5,841 bases of DNA from an uncultured Gammaproteobacteria bacterium (GTDB lineage: Bacteria; Pseudomonadota; Gammaproteobacteria; CAJQNE01), in the NCBI GenBank assembly GCA_905479545.1, contig CAJQNE010000015.1, positions 1-5,841 of the forward strand, given 5' to 3'. Every line of letters starts with the position of its first letter. Within the stretch, counting starts at the first letter, position 1. The translations under genes were made by a program, and so were the position numbers. The notes below the pieces were generated by a model. It worked only from the letters and a program-made list of their open reading frames with translations. It did not search any database and had not been told where the DNA came from. Of the stretch, positions 1 to 5,679 are shown one piece after another.

Positions 1-138
1 GGGCTGCGTTAGTTTTCGTTTTGTTTGGCTGCTGCGAATGCCAACCGGGTATTCACAGCAGGTAATCGGCTGATAGTTCTCGGCTTTTCGCTAATATCCG
101 CTTATCGTACTGGCTGTTTTTCATATTGAGGCTCGTGC
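1..138. other. Non-coding leader upstream of the secreted-protein gene
   Basis: No convincing gene is visible here on either strand, and short open stretches in the plus frames end by about position 75. It is presumably the 5' flank of the gene starting at 139. The only clear signal is a GAGG Shine-Dalgarno at 128-131, seven bases before the GTG start. The best promoter guess is CTGATA (70-75) with TAATAT (92-97) at 16 bp spacing. Each hexamer matches the sigma70 consensus at only 4 of 6 positions, so I do not call it as a feature. Confidence 0.5.
128..131 (+). promoter_or_regulatory. Ribosome binding site deciding the GTG start at 139
   Basis: GAGG ends seven bases before the GTG at 139. 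The competing in-frame GTG at 199 has only a weak AAG upstream, so this site favours the longer protein even though it gives an unusually long signal-peptide n-region. Confidence 0.5.
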
Positions 139-1392
139 GTGACGTTCAAAGTGTCGGTTTTTTTTGGTAGTGGCCTCAGCAATCTACTAAGCTCGCGTGT
201 GCAGGCCGTCCGCCTCAAATGGACTGTCTGCTGTGTTTTTGCGTCCTTTGTGGTTACGCCCCTTGCAGTCGCTTGGGAAACCGATCAATACACCTTGCCT
301 GACAAGCCGCTGGTTGATATCGGGCCGGACGTTAGCCGCTATGTGCTTAACAACCTAAACGAAGCTCTGGCTGAGGTGAATAAAGCCTTAGCGGAATATC
401 CGGCTGAGTTGCAGCGACTCCGTCAGCATCCTTATGCGCAGCGAGGCTATGTTTTAAGTTTTAACCCCCGCTATAGGCATCGTGCCCGGGCTAATGATCT
501 ATTGGATTTACGCCGGAGCGTGGTTAAGCGCGAACGAGCGCTGGAAAATTTTTCCAGCGAACCGGGGATTGCGGTTCACATATCGGCAGCGATCGGCCGG
601 CCAATCGCCGTGCAGGAAAAAATTGATGGCATTTTCGGTTTGCCTACTATGTTTTCACCGGAGTGGGCTGAGCGGGCTGATTTTGTCGATACCTATTTCC
701 GGCCGTCGGGCACCGATCATGTCTACGCGTTAGCGGGGTTTCACCGCGGTTTACACGCTGCCTATTTTATTCTTTCGTCTACCATCAATGTTTATGGCAT
801 TGAGTTAGGTATGGACAAACTCGGGCACCTGTTCAATGAAGGCTTGGGCTATTACGAGGAATATCTGCAAGCAATTGAGGCCGGATTACAACCACCGCAA
901 GCAGTAGAGAAAGCGATTGAATGGGGCGTACACAGCGAGGCTGGCAGGTTTGGGATTTATGCCAGTGGAGTGTATTCAAATGGCGATTTAGCCGCGAATA
1001 TCGCCGGGCTGCATTTTTATCTCAATTTGTTTGAGCCGATTCAATTAGCTGGCACTCATCATCCGGCTATCATTGAAAAAGTCGGAGGTCGCTACCGGGT
1101 AGCATTACCGTATCGAGACCAGAGCGGTACGTTTATGCAGCGCTTCTTTAGTAACCACATGAACGAAGCGCTGAACCCTTCGCGGTTAGAGGCGTTGCAG
1201 TTTTTGGTGATTGGCCCGGCGATTGAAAGTCGCTGTAAGCAGTGGCTTAAGCGCTGGCCGGATCGGGGCAGTGACTGGTATGCGGCTGAAAGGCAGCGAC
1301 TGCAGCGGTGGTACGGTATTGATTATGGGCACGACAGCAATAACACGTCACCTCTGGACAAGCTGTGCTTCAAGGAACCCGCCGGGAAATAA
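139..1392 (+). CDS. Secreted protein of unknown function
   Basis: A 417-residue protein that I cannot assign to a characterised family. The N-terminus has a basic stretch around R20-K27, a hydrophobic core at about 29-42 and a likely signal peptidase I site LAVA|W after A45, so it is probably exported to the periplasm. Residues 65-140 look helical and charged. The central part holds the most distinctive motifs: DKLGHLFNEGLGYYEEY, then WGVHSE, then YSNGDLAANIAGLHFY. This H/E/D-rich pattern resembles a group of uncharacterised bacterial proteins with DKxGHF and DLxAN motifs; that is recollection, not a search. The GTG start is chosen because GAGG lies 7 bases upstream. A GTG at 199 (residue 21) would give a more typical 25-residue signal peptide but has no clear ribosome site. 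The gene is alone on the plus strand and converges on apaH with an 18-bp gap and no obvious shared terminator. Confidence 0.85.
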   Translation: MTFKVSVFFGSGLSNLLSSRVQAVRLKWTVCCVFASFVVTPLAVAWETDQYTLPDKPLVDIGPDVSRYVLNNLNEALAEVNKALAEYPAELQRLRQHPYAQRGYVLSFNPRYRHRARANDLLDLRRSVVKRERALENFSSEPGIAVHISAAIGRPIAVQEKIDGIFGLPTMFSPEWAERADFVDTYFRPSGTDHVYALAGFHRGLHAAYFILSSTINVYGIELGMDKLGHLFNEGLGYYEEYLQAIEAGLQPPQAVEKAIEWGVHSEAGRFGIYASGVYSNGDLAANIAGLHFYLNLFEPIQLAGTHHPAIIEKVGGRYRVALPYRDQSGTFMQRFFSNHMNEALNPSRLEALQFLVIGPAIESRCKQWLKRWPDRGSDWYAAERQRLQRWYGIDYGHDSNNTSPLDKLCFKEPAGK

Positions 1393-1410
1393 GGCAGCGG
1401 TTCAGTGGTG

Positions 1411-2262
1411 CTAGCACTTGATCTGGATAAATGCCGGTGTCGCGGTAGGTTCGCCATCGAGCTGTAAAGCGGTTAAACAGCCGCCCCACACACAGCCACT
1501 ATCTAACATGCTGACACTGCCGCCGCTGGTAGTAATTTGCTGAGCGCCGGCAGTAGACCAATGACCAACGACCAGACGGCTTTCGGCCCAGGCGATTTTT
1601 TTGTGGCTATACCAAGGCTGCATTTTAGTATCGCTCGGTGGGTTTTCGGGTGAACCTTTTTCACTCAAATCCATGCGGCCCTTGGGCGTGCAATATCTCA
1701 ACCGCGTGAGTGCGTTGATGGTAAAACGCCAGCTTTGTAGGTTGTTGGCTTCGGCCAGCTCAGCACTCCATTTTGCGGGCTCGTTACTGTACATATTGTT
1801 AAGCAGCCACAGGTAGTTCGTGCCCTGCAGTTGTTCCTCTACCAATCGGGCGGCGGCTTCAGCATCTGCCACTGTCCATTGTGGCGGCAGGCCAGCGTGC
1901 AGCATCGTATAACCCAGTTTGGCATCGCTATGAATCAGCGGTTGCTGGCGAAGCCAGTTGAGCAGGGCGTCGCGGTCGGGGGCGACCAGAATGTCATTGA
2001 GCGTATCACGACGGCCACTATTGCGGAGGCCATGGGCTACCGCAAGCAAATGTAAATCGTGATTTCCGAGCACCGCAACCGCTGAGCCCTGCATGCACAA
2101 ATCGCGAACAGCGCGCAGGCATTGTAGCGATTCGTCGCCGCGGTTGATCAGGTCGCCACAGAACCAAAGTTGGTCTTCTGCGGCATTAAAATTAAGTTTT
2201 TTGAGTAGTTTTTGCAGCGCGCGATAGCAGCCCTGCAAATCGCCAATGGCATAAACGGCCAT
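1411..2262 (-). CDS. apaH: Symmetrical bis(5'-nucleosyl)-tetraphosphatase (diadenosine tetraphosphatase)
   Basis: ApaH hydrolyses Ap4A symmetrically to two ADP in the cytoplasm, limiting this stress-linked nucleotide and, in E. coli, affecting Np4 capping of RNA. The 283-residue product matches the usual family length. Metallophosphatase motifs appear in order: GDLQG (7-11), GDLINRG (36-42), GNHDLHLLA (66-74), HAGLPPQW (122-129), GHW (233-235) and the C-terminal DSGCVWGGCLTAL (254-266). The first motif has Q where E. coli has H (GDVHG); I recall the same Q in Pseudomonas ApaH, so this is probably a lineage variant and not loss of function. The ATG start is preceded by AGGA with a 5-base spacer. 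It lies 102 bp downstream of apaG on the same strand, the standard partner. Its TAG stop lies inside the small palindrome GTGCTAGCAC (1408-1417). Confidence 0.97.
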   Translation of the reverse strand: MAVYAIGDLQGCYRALQKLLKKLNFNAAEDQLWFCGDLINRGDESLQCLRAVRDLCMQGSAVAVLGNHDLHLLAVAHGLRNSGRRDTLNDILVAPDRDALLNWLRQQPLIHSDAKLGYTMLHAGLPPQWTVADAEAAARLVEEQLQGTNYLWLLNNMYSNEPAKWSAELAEANNLQSWRFTINALTRLRYCTPKGRMDLSEKGSPENPPSDTKMQPWYSHKKIAWAESRLVVGHWSTAGAQQITTSGGSVSMLDSGCVWGGCLTALQLDGEPTATPAFIQIKC

Positions 2263-2341
2263 TTTGTTCCTGAGCGTGCTTGTGGGTGTGCGCAGGGTAC
2301 CAGCTGGCTGGTCGTGAGTGTATTACATTATTGCGTCAGAT

Positions 2342-2360
2342 TGCCGTCGCTAGCACGGCA
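2342..2360 (-). repeat. Small hairpin between apaG and apaH
   Basis: TGCCGT and ACGGCA form a perfect 6-bp stem around a 7-base loop, starting four bases after the apaG stop codon. No T-tract follows on either strand, so it is not a canonical terminator. It could be an mRNA 3'-end or processing structure between the two coding regions, or chance. Confidence 0.35.
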
Positions 2361-2364
2361 GGTG

Positions 2365-2751
2365 TCAATGCAGAACTACGTCGTTCGAGCTCAGGGTAAA
2401 CGGTGAGATGAGCGCCTTAAATTTGCTGCCATCGGCAGACTGCATATTGTAGCTGCCGTGCATGGTGCCCCGCGGCGTGTCGATAACGGCGGCGCTGGTG
2501 TAGCGAAAACCTTCGCCCGGTGCCAACTCAGGTTGCTCACCTACCACACCGTCGCCACGTACTTCCTGAACCCGGCCATTAGAATCGGAGATGATCCAAT
2601 GGCGGCTTAGTAGTTTGGCGTTCAGGTTGCCGTTGTTAACAATAGTAACGGTATAAGAGAAAAAGTACTGGCCATTCTCCGGGTCCGATTGTGGTTCGTT
2701 ATAGTTACTTTGCACGGTAACTTTAATGGTGTCGCTGATACCCATGATCAT
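2365..2751 (-). CDS. apaG: ApaG family protein (Co2+/Mg2+ efflux protein ApaG, DUF525)
   Basis: A 128-residue protein, close to the 125 residues of E. coli ApaG. The conserved core is present: YNEPQSDPENGQYFFSYTVT near the N-terminus, LLSRHWIISDSNGR, VRGDGVVGEQPELAPGE, FRYTSAAVIDTPRGTMHGSY and a final hydrophobic segment ending in LH. The family has an immunoglobulin/fibronectin-like beta-sandwich fold. Its role is unclear: it was named from co-transcription with apaH and was linked to cobalt resistance in Salmonella, and eukaryotic relatives occur in F-box proteins and PDIP38. No transmembrane segment is visible, so it is unlikely to be a transporter itself. The first ATG is favoured because GGA lies six bases upstream; a second ATG two codons later (2745) is possible. 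It starts 53 bp after the usp stop, so it could be read from the usp promoter. Confidence 0.95.
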   Translation of the reverse strand: MIMGISDTIKVTVQSNYNEPQSDPENGQYFFSYTVTIVNNGNLNAKLLSRHWIISDSNGRVQEVRGDGVVGEQPELAPGEGFRYTSAAVIDTPRGTMHGSYNMQSADGSKFKALISPFTLSSNDVVLH

Positions 2752-2804
2752 GCAATTTCCGTTGTCGTTCGCCGCCGGTGATCGGCCAAGTGAGTCGCAT
2801 ACCG

Positions 2805-3236
2805 CTAATCATCCAGTCGCACAGCCAGCACATCGCAAGGCGCCGCGTGACGAACGCTATCTTCGGTAGAACCGAAAAGCAGGCTTAGGCCGTGTCGTTC
2901 GTGGCTGCCAATAACGATTAAATCGCAGTTGTGCTCGTTGGCCAAACGAATAATCTCGCCTTTTATCGAGCCGGAGCCTAACAACTGTGGGCATTCGTCG
3001 AGTTGGTGATCAGCACACCATTTTGTCAGTTTCTGCTCGGCACGGCTGCGCAGCTCGTCGGTGATTTCCAGCGTTCCGGGTAATAAACCCTCACCAATCG
3101 GGTCAATCGGGGCGTATTCAACGACATGAGCGACACTTAGCTTAGCGTTAGTGGTTTTCGACAGTGATAGCGCACGTTGAATGACCCGTTCGCAAGGGCT
3201 GGAAAAATCGATAGCGGCGAGGACGTGGGAGTACAT
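2805..3236 (-). CDS. Universal stress protein, UspA family
   Basis: A 143-residue single-domain Usp protein, the usual length for UspA-type members. It starts with the typical strand MYSHVLAAIDFS, with the conserved Asp at 10, and has the middle strand KLSVAHVVEYAP. LLGSGSIKGEII (85-96) precedes the nucleotide-loop region at IVIGSHERHGLSLLFGST (107-124) and the closing strand CDVLAVR (134-140). The family forms cytoplasmic dimers induced by starvation and other stresses. In many relatives I recall GSHGRHGL followed by GST; here the second loop glycine is Glu113, so ATP binding is uncertain. E. coli UspA also lacks a complete ATP loop. AAGGAG five bases before the ATG is the strongest ribosome site in the window. 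The gene sits between rsmA and apaG, where E. coli has none, and appears to have its own promoter. The exact usp subgroup cannot be assigned. Confidence 0.93.
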   Translation of the reverse strand: MYSHVLAAIDFSSPCERVIQRALSLSKTTNAKLSVAHVVEYAPIDPIGEGLLPGTLEITDELRSRAEQKLTKWCADHQLDECPQLLGSGSIKGEIIRLANEHNCDLIVIGSHERHGLSLLFGSTEDSVRHAAPCDVLAVRLDD

Positions 3237-3241
3237 GGTGG

Positions 3242-3247
3242 CTCCTT
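3242..3247 (-). promoter_or_regulatory. Strong Shine-Dalgarno of usp
   Basis: Read on the minus strand, AAGGAG is a near-perfect anti-16S match, separated by CCACC from the ATG at 3236. It fixes the start and suggests higher translation than for the neighbouring genes, whose sites are weaker. Confidence 0.8.
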
Positions 3248-3259
3248 AGGATAGCTGGA

Positions 3260-3290
3260 CTATGGTTTATCTACAGTAGTTCAACCATAG
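3260..3290. repeat. Operator-like inverted repeat upstream of usp
   Basis: CTATGGTT (3260-3267) is mirrored exactly by AACCATAG (3283-3290), separated by 15 bases that contain a second small palindrome, CTACAGTAG (3271-3279). The structure lies 24-54 bases before the usp start codon and covers the putative -10 hexamer and start site. It could therefore be a binding site for a dimeric regulator, or form a hairpin in the 5' leader. No known regulator consensus is recognised. Confidence 0.45.
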
Positions 3291-3313
3291 CGATCTGGCC
3301 ACAGCTATTTCAA
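3284..3313 (-). promoter_or_regulatory. Probable sigma70 promoter of usp (and perhaps apaG-apaH)
   Basis: On the minus strand TTGAAA (3308-3313, 5 of 6 to TTGACA) is followed after 18 bp by TATGGT (3284-3289, 4 of 6 to TATAAT). Transcription would begin near 3276-3278, giving a leader of about 40 bases. The 195-bp gap behind rsmA, against 4-bp overlaps upstream, supports independent transcription here. This is prediction by eye. Confidence 0.4.
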
Positions 3314-3399
3314 CTGCAATGTGGTCGGTGAGGATGGGGCGTGAGCTTGGCTGAGTTAGCGAAAATGTGGGGCGGACATCGGTTGGGCCGCATCCCAGG

Positions 3400-3418
3400 C
3401 CTCTCCCAAAGGGAAAGG
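3400..3418 (-). repeat. Hairpin in the 3' region of rsmA
   Basis: On the minus strand CCTTTCCC, TTT and GGGAGAGG form an 8-bp stem with one U-G pair and a 3-base loop, 13 bases after the rsmA TGA stop. No T-run follows, so it is not a standard intrinsic terminator. It may stabilise the 3' end of the pdxA-rsmA mRNA or be a copy of the interspersed CCCTCTCCC-type palindromes seen in many proteobacterial genomes. Confidence 0.4.
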
Positions 3419-3431
3419 ACGTAATGCGTTA

Positions 3432-4253
3432 TCAGGCAGCGTCGGAAGCATTTGCCAGCCGCACAAACTGCTCGCAGCTGAGCTGTTCCGGGCGCAGTTT
3501 CGGGTCTACACCAGCTTCGGCGAATTGCCCCGCGCTAATTAGCCCTTTTAAACTGCTGCTGAGCATTTTCCGGCGCTGGCCAAATGCGCTGCGCACGACG
3601 TTAGAAAAATGCTCATAGTTTGTTGCGATTATGGGTTTTTCGGCGTGGGGAATAATGCGAACAATGGCCGAGGTTACTTTCGGGGGCGGGTTAAAGGCAC
3701 CCGGTGGCACTTTGAATAGCAGTTCGCAGCGGCTGTGGTAATTCAGCATTACCGTCAGTCGCCCGTATTGCTTATTGCCGGGGTCCGCAACCATGCGCTG
3801 AACGACTTCGAGCTGCAGCATGAAGTGCATATCAGCGATGGTGACTGGTTGTTCCAGCAGGTGAAACAACAGCGGTGATGAGATGTTGTAAGGCAGGTTG
3901 CCAATCAGCCGTAGCGGCGGCGTGAGTGGCAGTGAAGAAAAATCAAAAGCCAGCGCATCGCCTTGATGGATTCGCAGCTCACCATGGCCTGTACAAGCCG
4001 CTTGCAGCGGTGGAATGACGTCACGGTCCATCTCCACCACATCTACCGCACCGGCTTTCGCGAGCACCGGCTGGGTCAGCGCGCCCAGTCCCGGGCCGAT
4101 TTCGATTAGGGGTTGGCCTGGCTTGGGCTTAATCGAGCGGACAATTTTGTCGATGATGTTGCGGTCGTGCAGGAAGTTCTGGCCGAAGCGCTTCTTGGCG
4201 CGGTGGCCGGCTTGGTTCGGTGTCGGGCTAGTCGCGTAGGAGGAGTCTGTCAT
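3432..4253 (-). CDS. rsmA: 16S rRNA (adenine1518-N6/adenine1519-N6)-dimethyltransferase
   Basis: RsmA (KsgA) uses four SAM molecules to dimethylate two adjacent adenines in the 3'-terminal helix 45 loop of 16S rRNA, late in 30S assembly; loss confers kasugamycin resistance. At 273 residues it equals the E. coli length. Visible motifs are RFGQNFL (22-28), the SAM loop EIGPGLGALT (51-60), the acidic ribose contact VEMD (73-76), GDAL (98-101), the catalytic NLPYNISSPLL (119-129), FNPPPKVTSA (187-196) and the C-terminal RSAFGQRRKML (221-231) with LRPEQLS (253-259). The ATG overlaps the pdxA stop as ATGA, and AAAGGA lies 7 bases upstream inside pdxA, so translation is probably coupled. The gene ends with tandem stops TGA TAA. 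Confidence 0.98.
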   Translation of the reverse strand: MTDSSYATSPTPNQAGHRAKKRFGQNFLHDRNIIDKIVRSIKPKPGQPLIEIGPGLGALTQPVLAKAGAVDVVEMDRDVIPPLQAACTGHGELRIHQGDALAFDFSSLPLTPPLRLIGNLPYNISSPLLFHLLEQPVTIADMHFMLQLEVVQRMVADPGNKQYGRLTVMLNYHSRCELLFKVPPGAFNPPPKVTSAIVRIIPHAEKPIIATNYEHFSNVVRSAFGQRRKMLSSSLKGLISAGQFAEAGVDPKLRPEQLSCEQFVRLANASDAA

Positions 4254-5254
4254 GCGTTCGTCCTTTGGTTCGACAGACGAATAGCGAGAGTGAGCGCTTC
4301 TTGCAAGCTGCCTGAATTCGCCTTGCCGCTGCCGGCTAAGTCCAAGGCGGTGCCGTGGTCTACGGAAGTGCGAATAATGGGTAAGCCCAGCGTGACGTTG
4401 ACAGCGCGGCCGAAGCCAGCGTGCTTGAGCACTGGCAAGCCCTGATCGTGATACATGGCTAAAACGGCATCGGCGGTGTTCAGGTATTTGGCCGTAAACA
4501 GCGTGTCGGCGGGCAGCGGGCCAACAATATCGCGACCTTGACGGCGCTGTTGCTCCAGTACCGGCTCAATGATTTCAATTTCTTCGTCGCCAAGATGTCC
4601 GCCTTCACCGGCATGCGGGTTTAACCCACAGACCAGAATACGCGGTGCGGCAATGCCGAAATCGCGTTGTAAATCGTGGTGCAGAATGTCTAACGTCTGA
4701 GCCAGTCGGCGTGGGGTTATCGCTGCGGCAACATCGCGCAGTGGCAAATGGGTGGTAACTAACGCCACCCTCAACTCTGGCTCGGTGGCTGCGGTGAGCA
4801 TCATAATCGGTAGCGCGGCACTGCTGCGTTCCGCCAGATACTCTGTGTGGCCTGAAAAGGCATGTCCGGCGTCGTTAATTACTGACTTTTGCACCGGAGC
4901 GGTAACCATCGCGGTGAAATCACCACTCAGGCAGCCATCGCAGGCGATATTTAACGTTTCTAATACGTAGCCGGCGTTAGCAGAGTTCAGCTGACCTGCC
5001 ACGACGGGCTCCGCTAAATCGACAGCTTGCACTGCGAGTTGGCCGGGATGGTGGACGCTGCCAGCGGTGGTAATTTGCAGCGGTAGCCCCAGCAGCCCGG
5101 CGCGTTGCTGTAGTAAAGCCGGGTCAGCGATTACCGTTAGCCGGCAGTTGAGAGTTTGCTGCGCGAGCTGCACGCATAAGTCCGGCCCGATGCCGGCAGG
5201 TTCGCCGGCAGTAAGCGCGATGTGTGGCATGTTTTCAAAGGTCGGCGAATTCAC
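4250..5254 (-). CDS. pdxA: 4-hydroxythreonine-4-phosphate dehydrogenase
   Basis: PdxA oxidises 4-phosphohydroxy-L-threonine with NAD(P)+, and the product decarboxylates to the amino-ketone that PdxJ condenses with deoxyxylulose 5-phosphate to make pyridoxine 5'-phosphate. The 334-residue protein contains GEPAGIGPD (17-25), GHTE (135-138), TTHLPLRD (167-174), NPHAGEGGH (212-220), GPLPADTLF (245-253), MYHDQGLPVLK (267-277) and TSVDHGTALDLAG (296-308). The three metal-binding histidines correspond to H169, H214 and H269 (E. coli 166, 211 and 266, a constant offset of three). The GTG start overlaps the lipoprotein stop as GTGA, supporting coupling. An ATG at 5230 (residue 9) is an alternative that also fits family length, but has no visible ribosome site. 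It ends inside the rsmA start as ATGA. Confidence 0.98.
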   Translation of the reverse strand: MNSPTFENMPHIALTAGEPAGIGPDLCVQLAQQTLNCRLTVIADPALLQQRAGLLGLPLQITTAGSVHHPGQLAVQAVDLAEPVVAGQLNSANAGYVLETLNIACDGCLSGDFTAMVTAPVQKSVINDAGHAFSGHTEYLAERSSAALPIMMLTAATEPELRVALVTTHLPLRDVAAAITPRRLAQTLDILHHDLQRDFGIAAPRILVCGLNPHAGEGGHLGDEEIEIIEPVLEQQRRQGRDIVGPLPADTLFTAKYLNTADAVLAMYHDQGLPVLKHAGFGRAVNVTLGLPIIRTSVDHGTALDLAGSGKANSGSLQEALTLAIRLSNQRTNA

Positions 5255-5598
5255 TCGCTTGGCTGCCAGCTTTTAACCGTAACCTGGCCGTTAACGAATC
5301 GCACATAGGCCATCGCCTTGTTGCTCTGCCAAACGGCTTCGGCGCTTTCAAGGCCGCCTAGTCCGCCTAGCGGCCCGAGGTCAATGCTGTTCAGGTCTTT
5401 AGGGTTGCCGAGAATACGAACCACGTCGTCGAAGCTCATATTGTTTTCCACTCTATCGAACTGGGCGCGACTGACCGGCTGCGTGCAAGCGGCCAGCAGC
5501 ATTGCTGCAAACAGCGCTGCTAAAAGGCGTGCTAGCGAAGGTTGGGTTCGTGAGCGCCGTAGGTGAGAAAGTGCGGGCAGTAGATGATTTTGCGGCAT
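5251..5598 (-). CDS. Small outer-membrane lipoprotein with BamE/DUF3862-like domain
   Basis: A 115-residue protein with arginines at 14, 15, 17 and 24, a hydrophobic core (25-36) and a lipobox LAAC with the lipidated cysteine at 38. Thr follows the cysteine, so by the +2 rule it should be sorted to the outer membrane. The mature part is only about 78 residues. FDRVENNMSFDDVVRILGNP (47-66) matches the helix-turn-glycine pattern of SmpA/OmlA (BamE) and DUF3862 proteins, and AYVRFVNGQVTVKSW (97-111) gives the expected terminal beta strands. A VW pair and a Gly/Leu-rich loop (75-83) lie between. This is not BamE itself by context; the function is unknown, although proximity to surA fits envelope biogenesis. 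No Shine-Dalgarno precedes the ATG, which lies 11 bp beyond the T-tract of the surA terminator. No better-supported in-frame start is visible before the signal core. It overlaps pdxA by 4 bp. Confidence 0.82.
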   Translation of the reverse strand: MPQNHLLPALSHLRRSRTQPSLARLLAALFAAMLLAACTQPVSRAQFDRVENNMSFDDVVRILGNPKDLNSIDLGPLGGLGGLESAEAVWQSNKAMAYVRFVNGQVTVKSWQPSE

Positions 5599-5609
5599 GG
5601 TACGGCCAG

Positions 5610-5663
5610 AAAAAAAAGCGGGGACAGGCTATTGTAAACGTCTACTCATAGCCTGTCCCCGCT
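5610..5663 (-). terminator. Intrinsic terminator of surA (long perfect palindrome)
   Basis: Two perfect 16-bp arms, AGCGGGGACAGGCTAT (5617-5632 on the plus strand) and its complement (5648-5663), surround a 15-base loop. On the minus strand the stem is followed directly by a run of eight T (complement of A at 5610-5617, the last overlapping the stem). It starts 16 bases after the surA stop and has no T-run on the plus strand, so it acts for surA. The stem is longer than most terminators need, which suggests it may also be a dispersed repeat. Confidence 0.88.
5631..5659 (-). promoter_or_regulatory. Candidate promoter for lipoprotein-pdxA-rsmA inside the terminator
   Basis: On the minus strand GGGACA (5654-5659, 4 of 6 to TTGACA) and TACAAT (5631-5636, 5 of 6 to TATAAT) stand exactly 17 bp apart. 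The -35 lies in the upstream arm of the surA terminator and the -10 spans its loop and the start of the second arm. Transcripts would begin near 5624 and lack the first arm, so the hairpin could not form in them. It is the only promoter-like site I see between surA and the lipoprotein. Confidence 0.4.
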
Positions 5664-5679
5664 GATTGTCGTGCTGTGC

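Noticed and set aside
1..75. Possible 3' end of an upstream gene at the left edge
   Set aside because: Short open stretches exist in two plus frames, but they are too short, with no recognisable C-terminus or family signal.
2230..2244. GDLQG instead of GDxHG in the first metal motif of ApaH, suggesting an inactive enzyme
   Set aside because: I recall the same Gln in Pseudomonas ApaH, and all other motifs (GDLINRG, GNHDLHLLA, HAG, GHW) are intact, so it is most likely a normal lineage variant.
2263..2364. Separate apaH promoter in the apaG-apaH gap
   Set aside because: AT-rich bits such as TAATAC could serve as a -10, but no acceptable -35 lies at the right distance, so I did not call it.
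3367..3618. Plus-strand open frame starting with a GPHPRPLPKGK-like peptide
   Set aside because: Most of it lies antisense to rsmA, and the start reads through the short CCTCTCCC palindrome that commonly gives such peptides. It has no ribosome site or protein family signature.
4113..4445. 110-codon plus-strand open frame across the rsmA-pdxA junction
   Set aside because: It is antisense to two clear conserved genes and shows no domain-like sequence; a shadow frame of GC-rich coding DNA.
5529..5539. CGTGCTAGCGA occurs here and, on the other strand, in the apaG-apaH gap
   Set aside because: An 11-base match between two places in about 5.8 kb of double-stranded DNA is expected by chance several times, and one copy lies inside the lipoprotein coding region.
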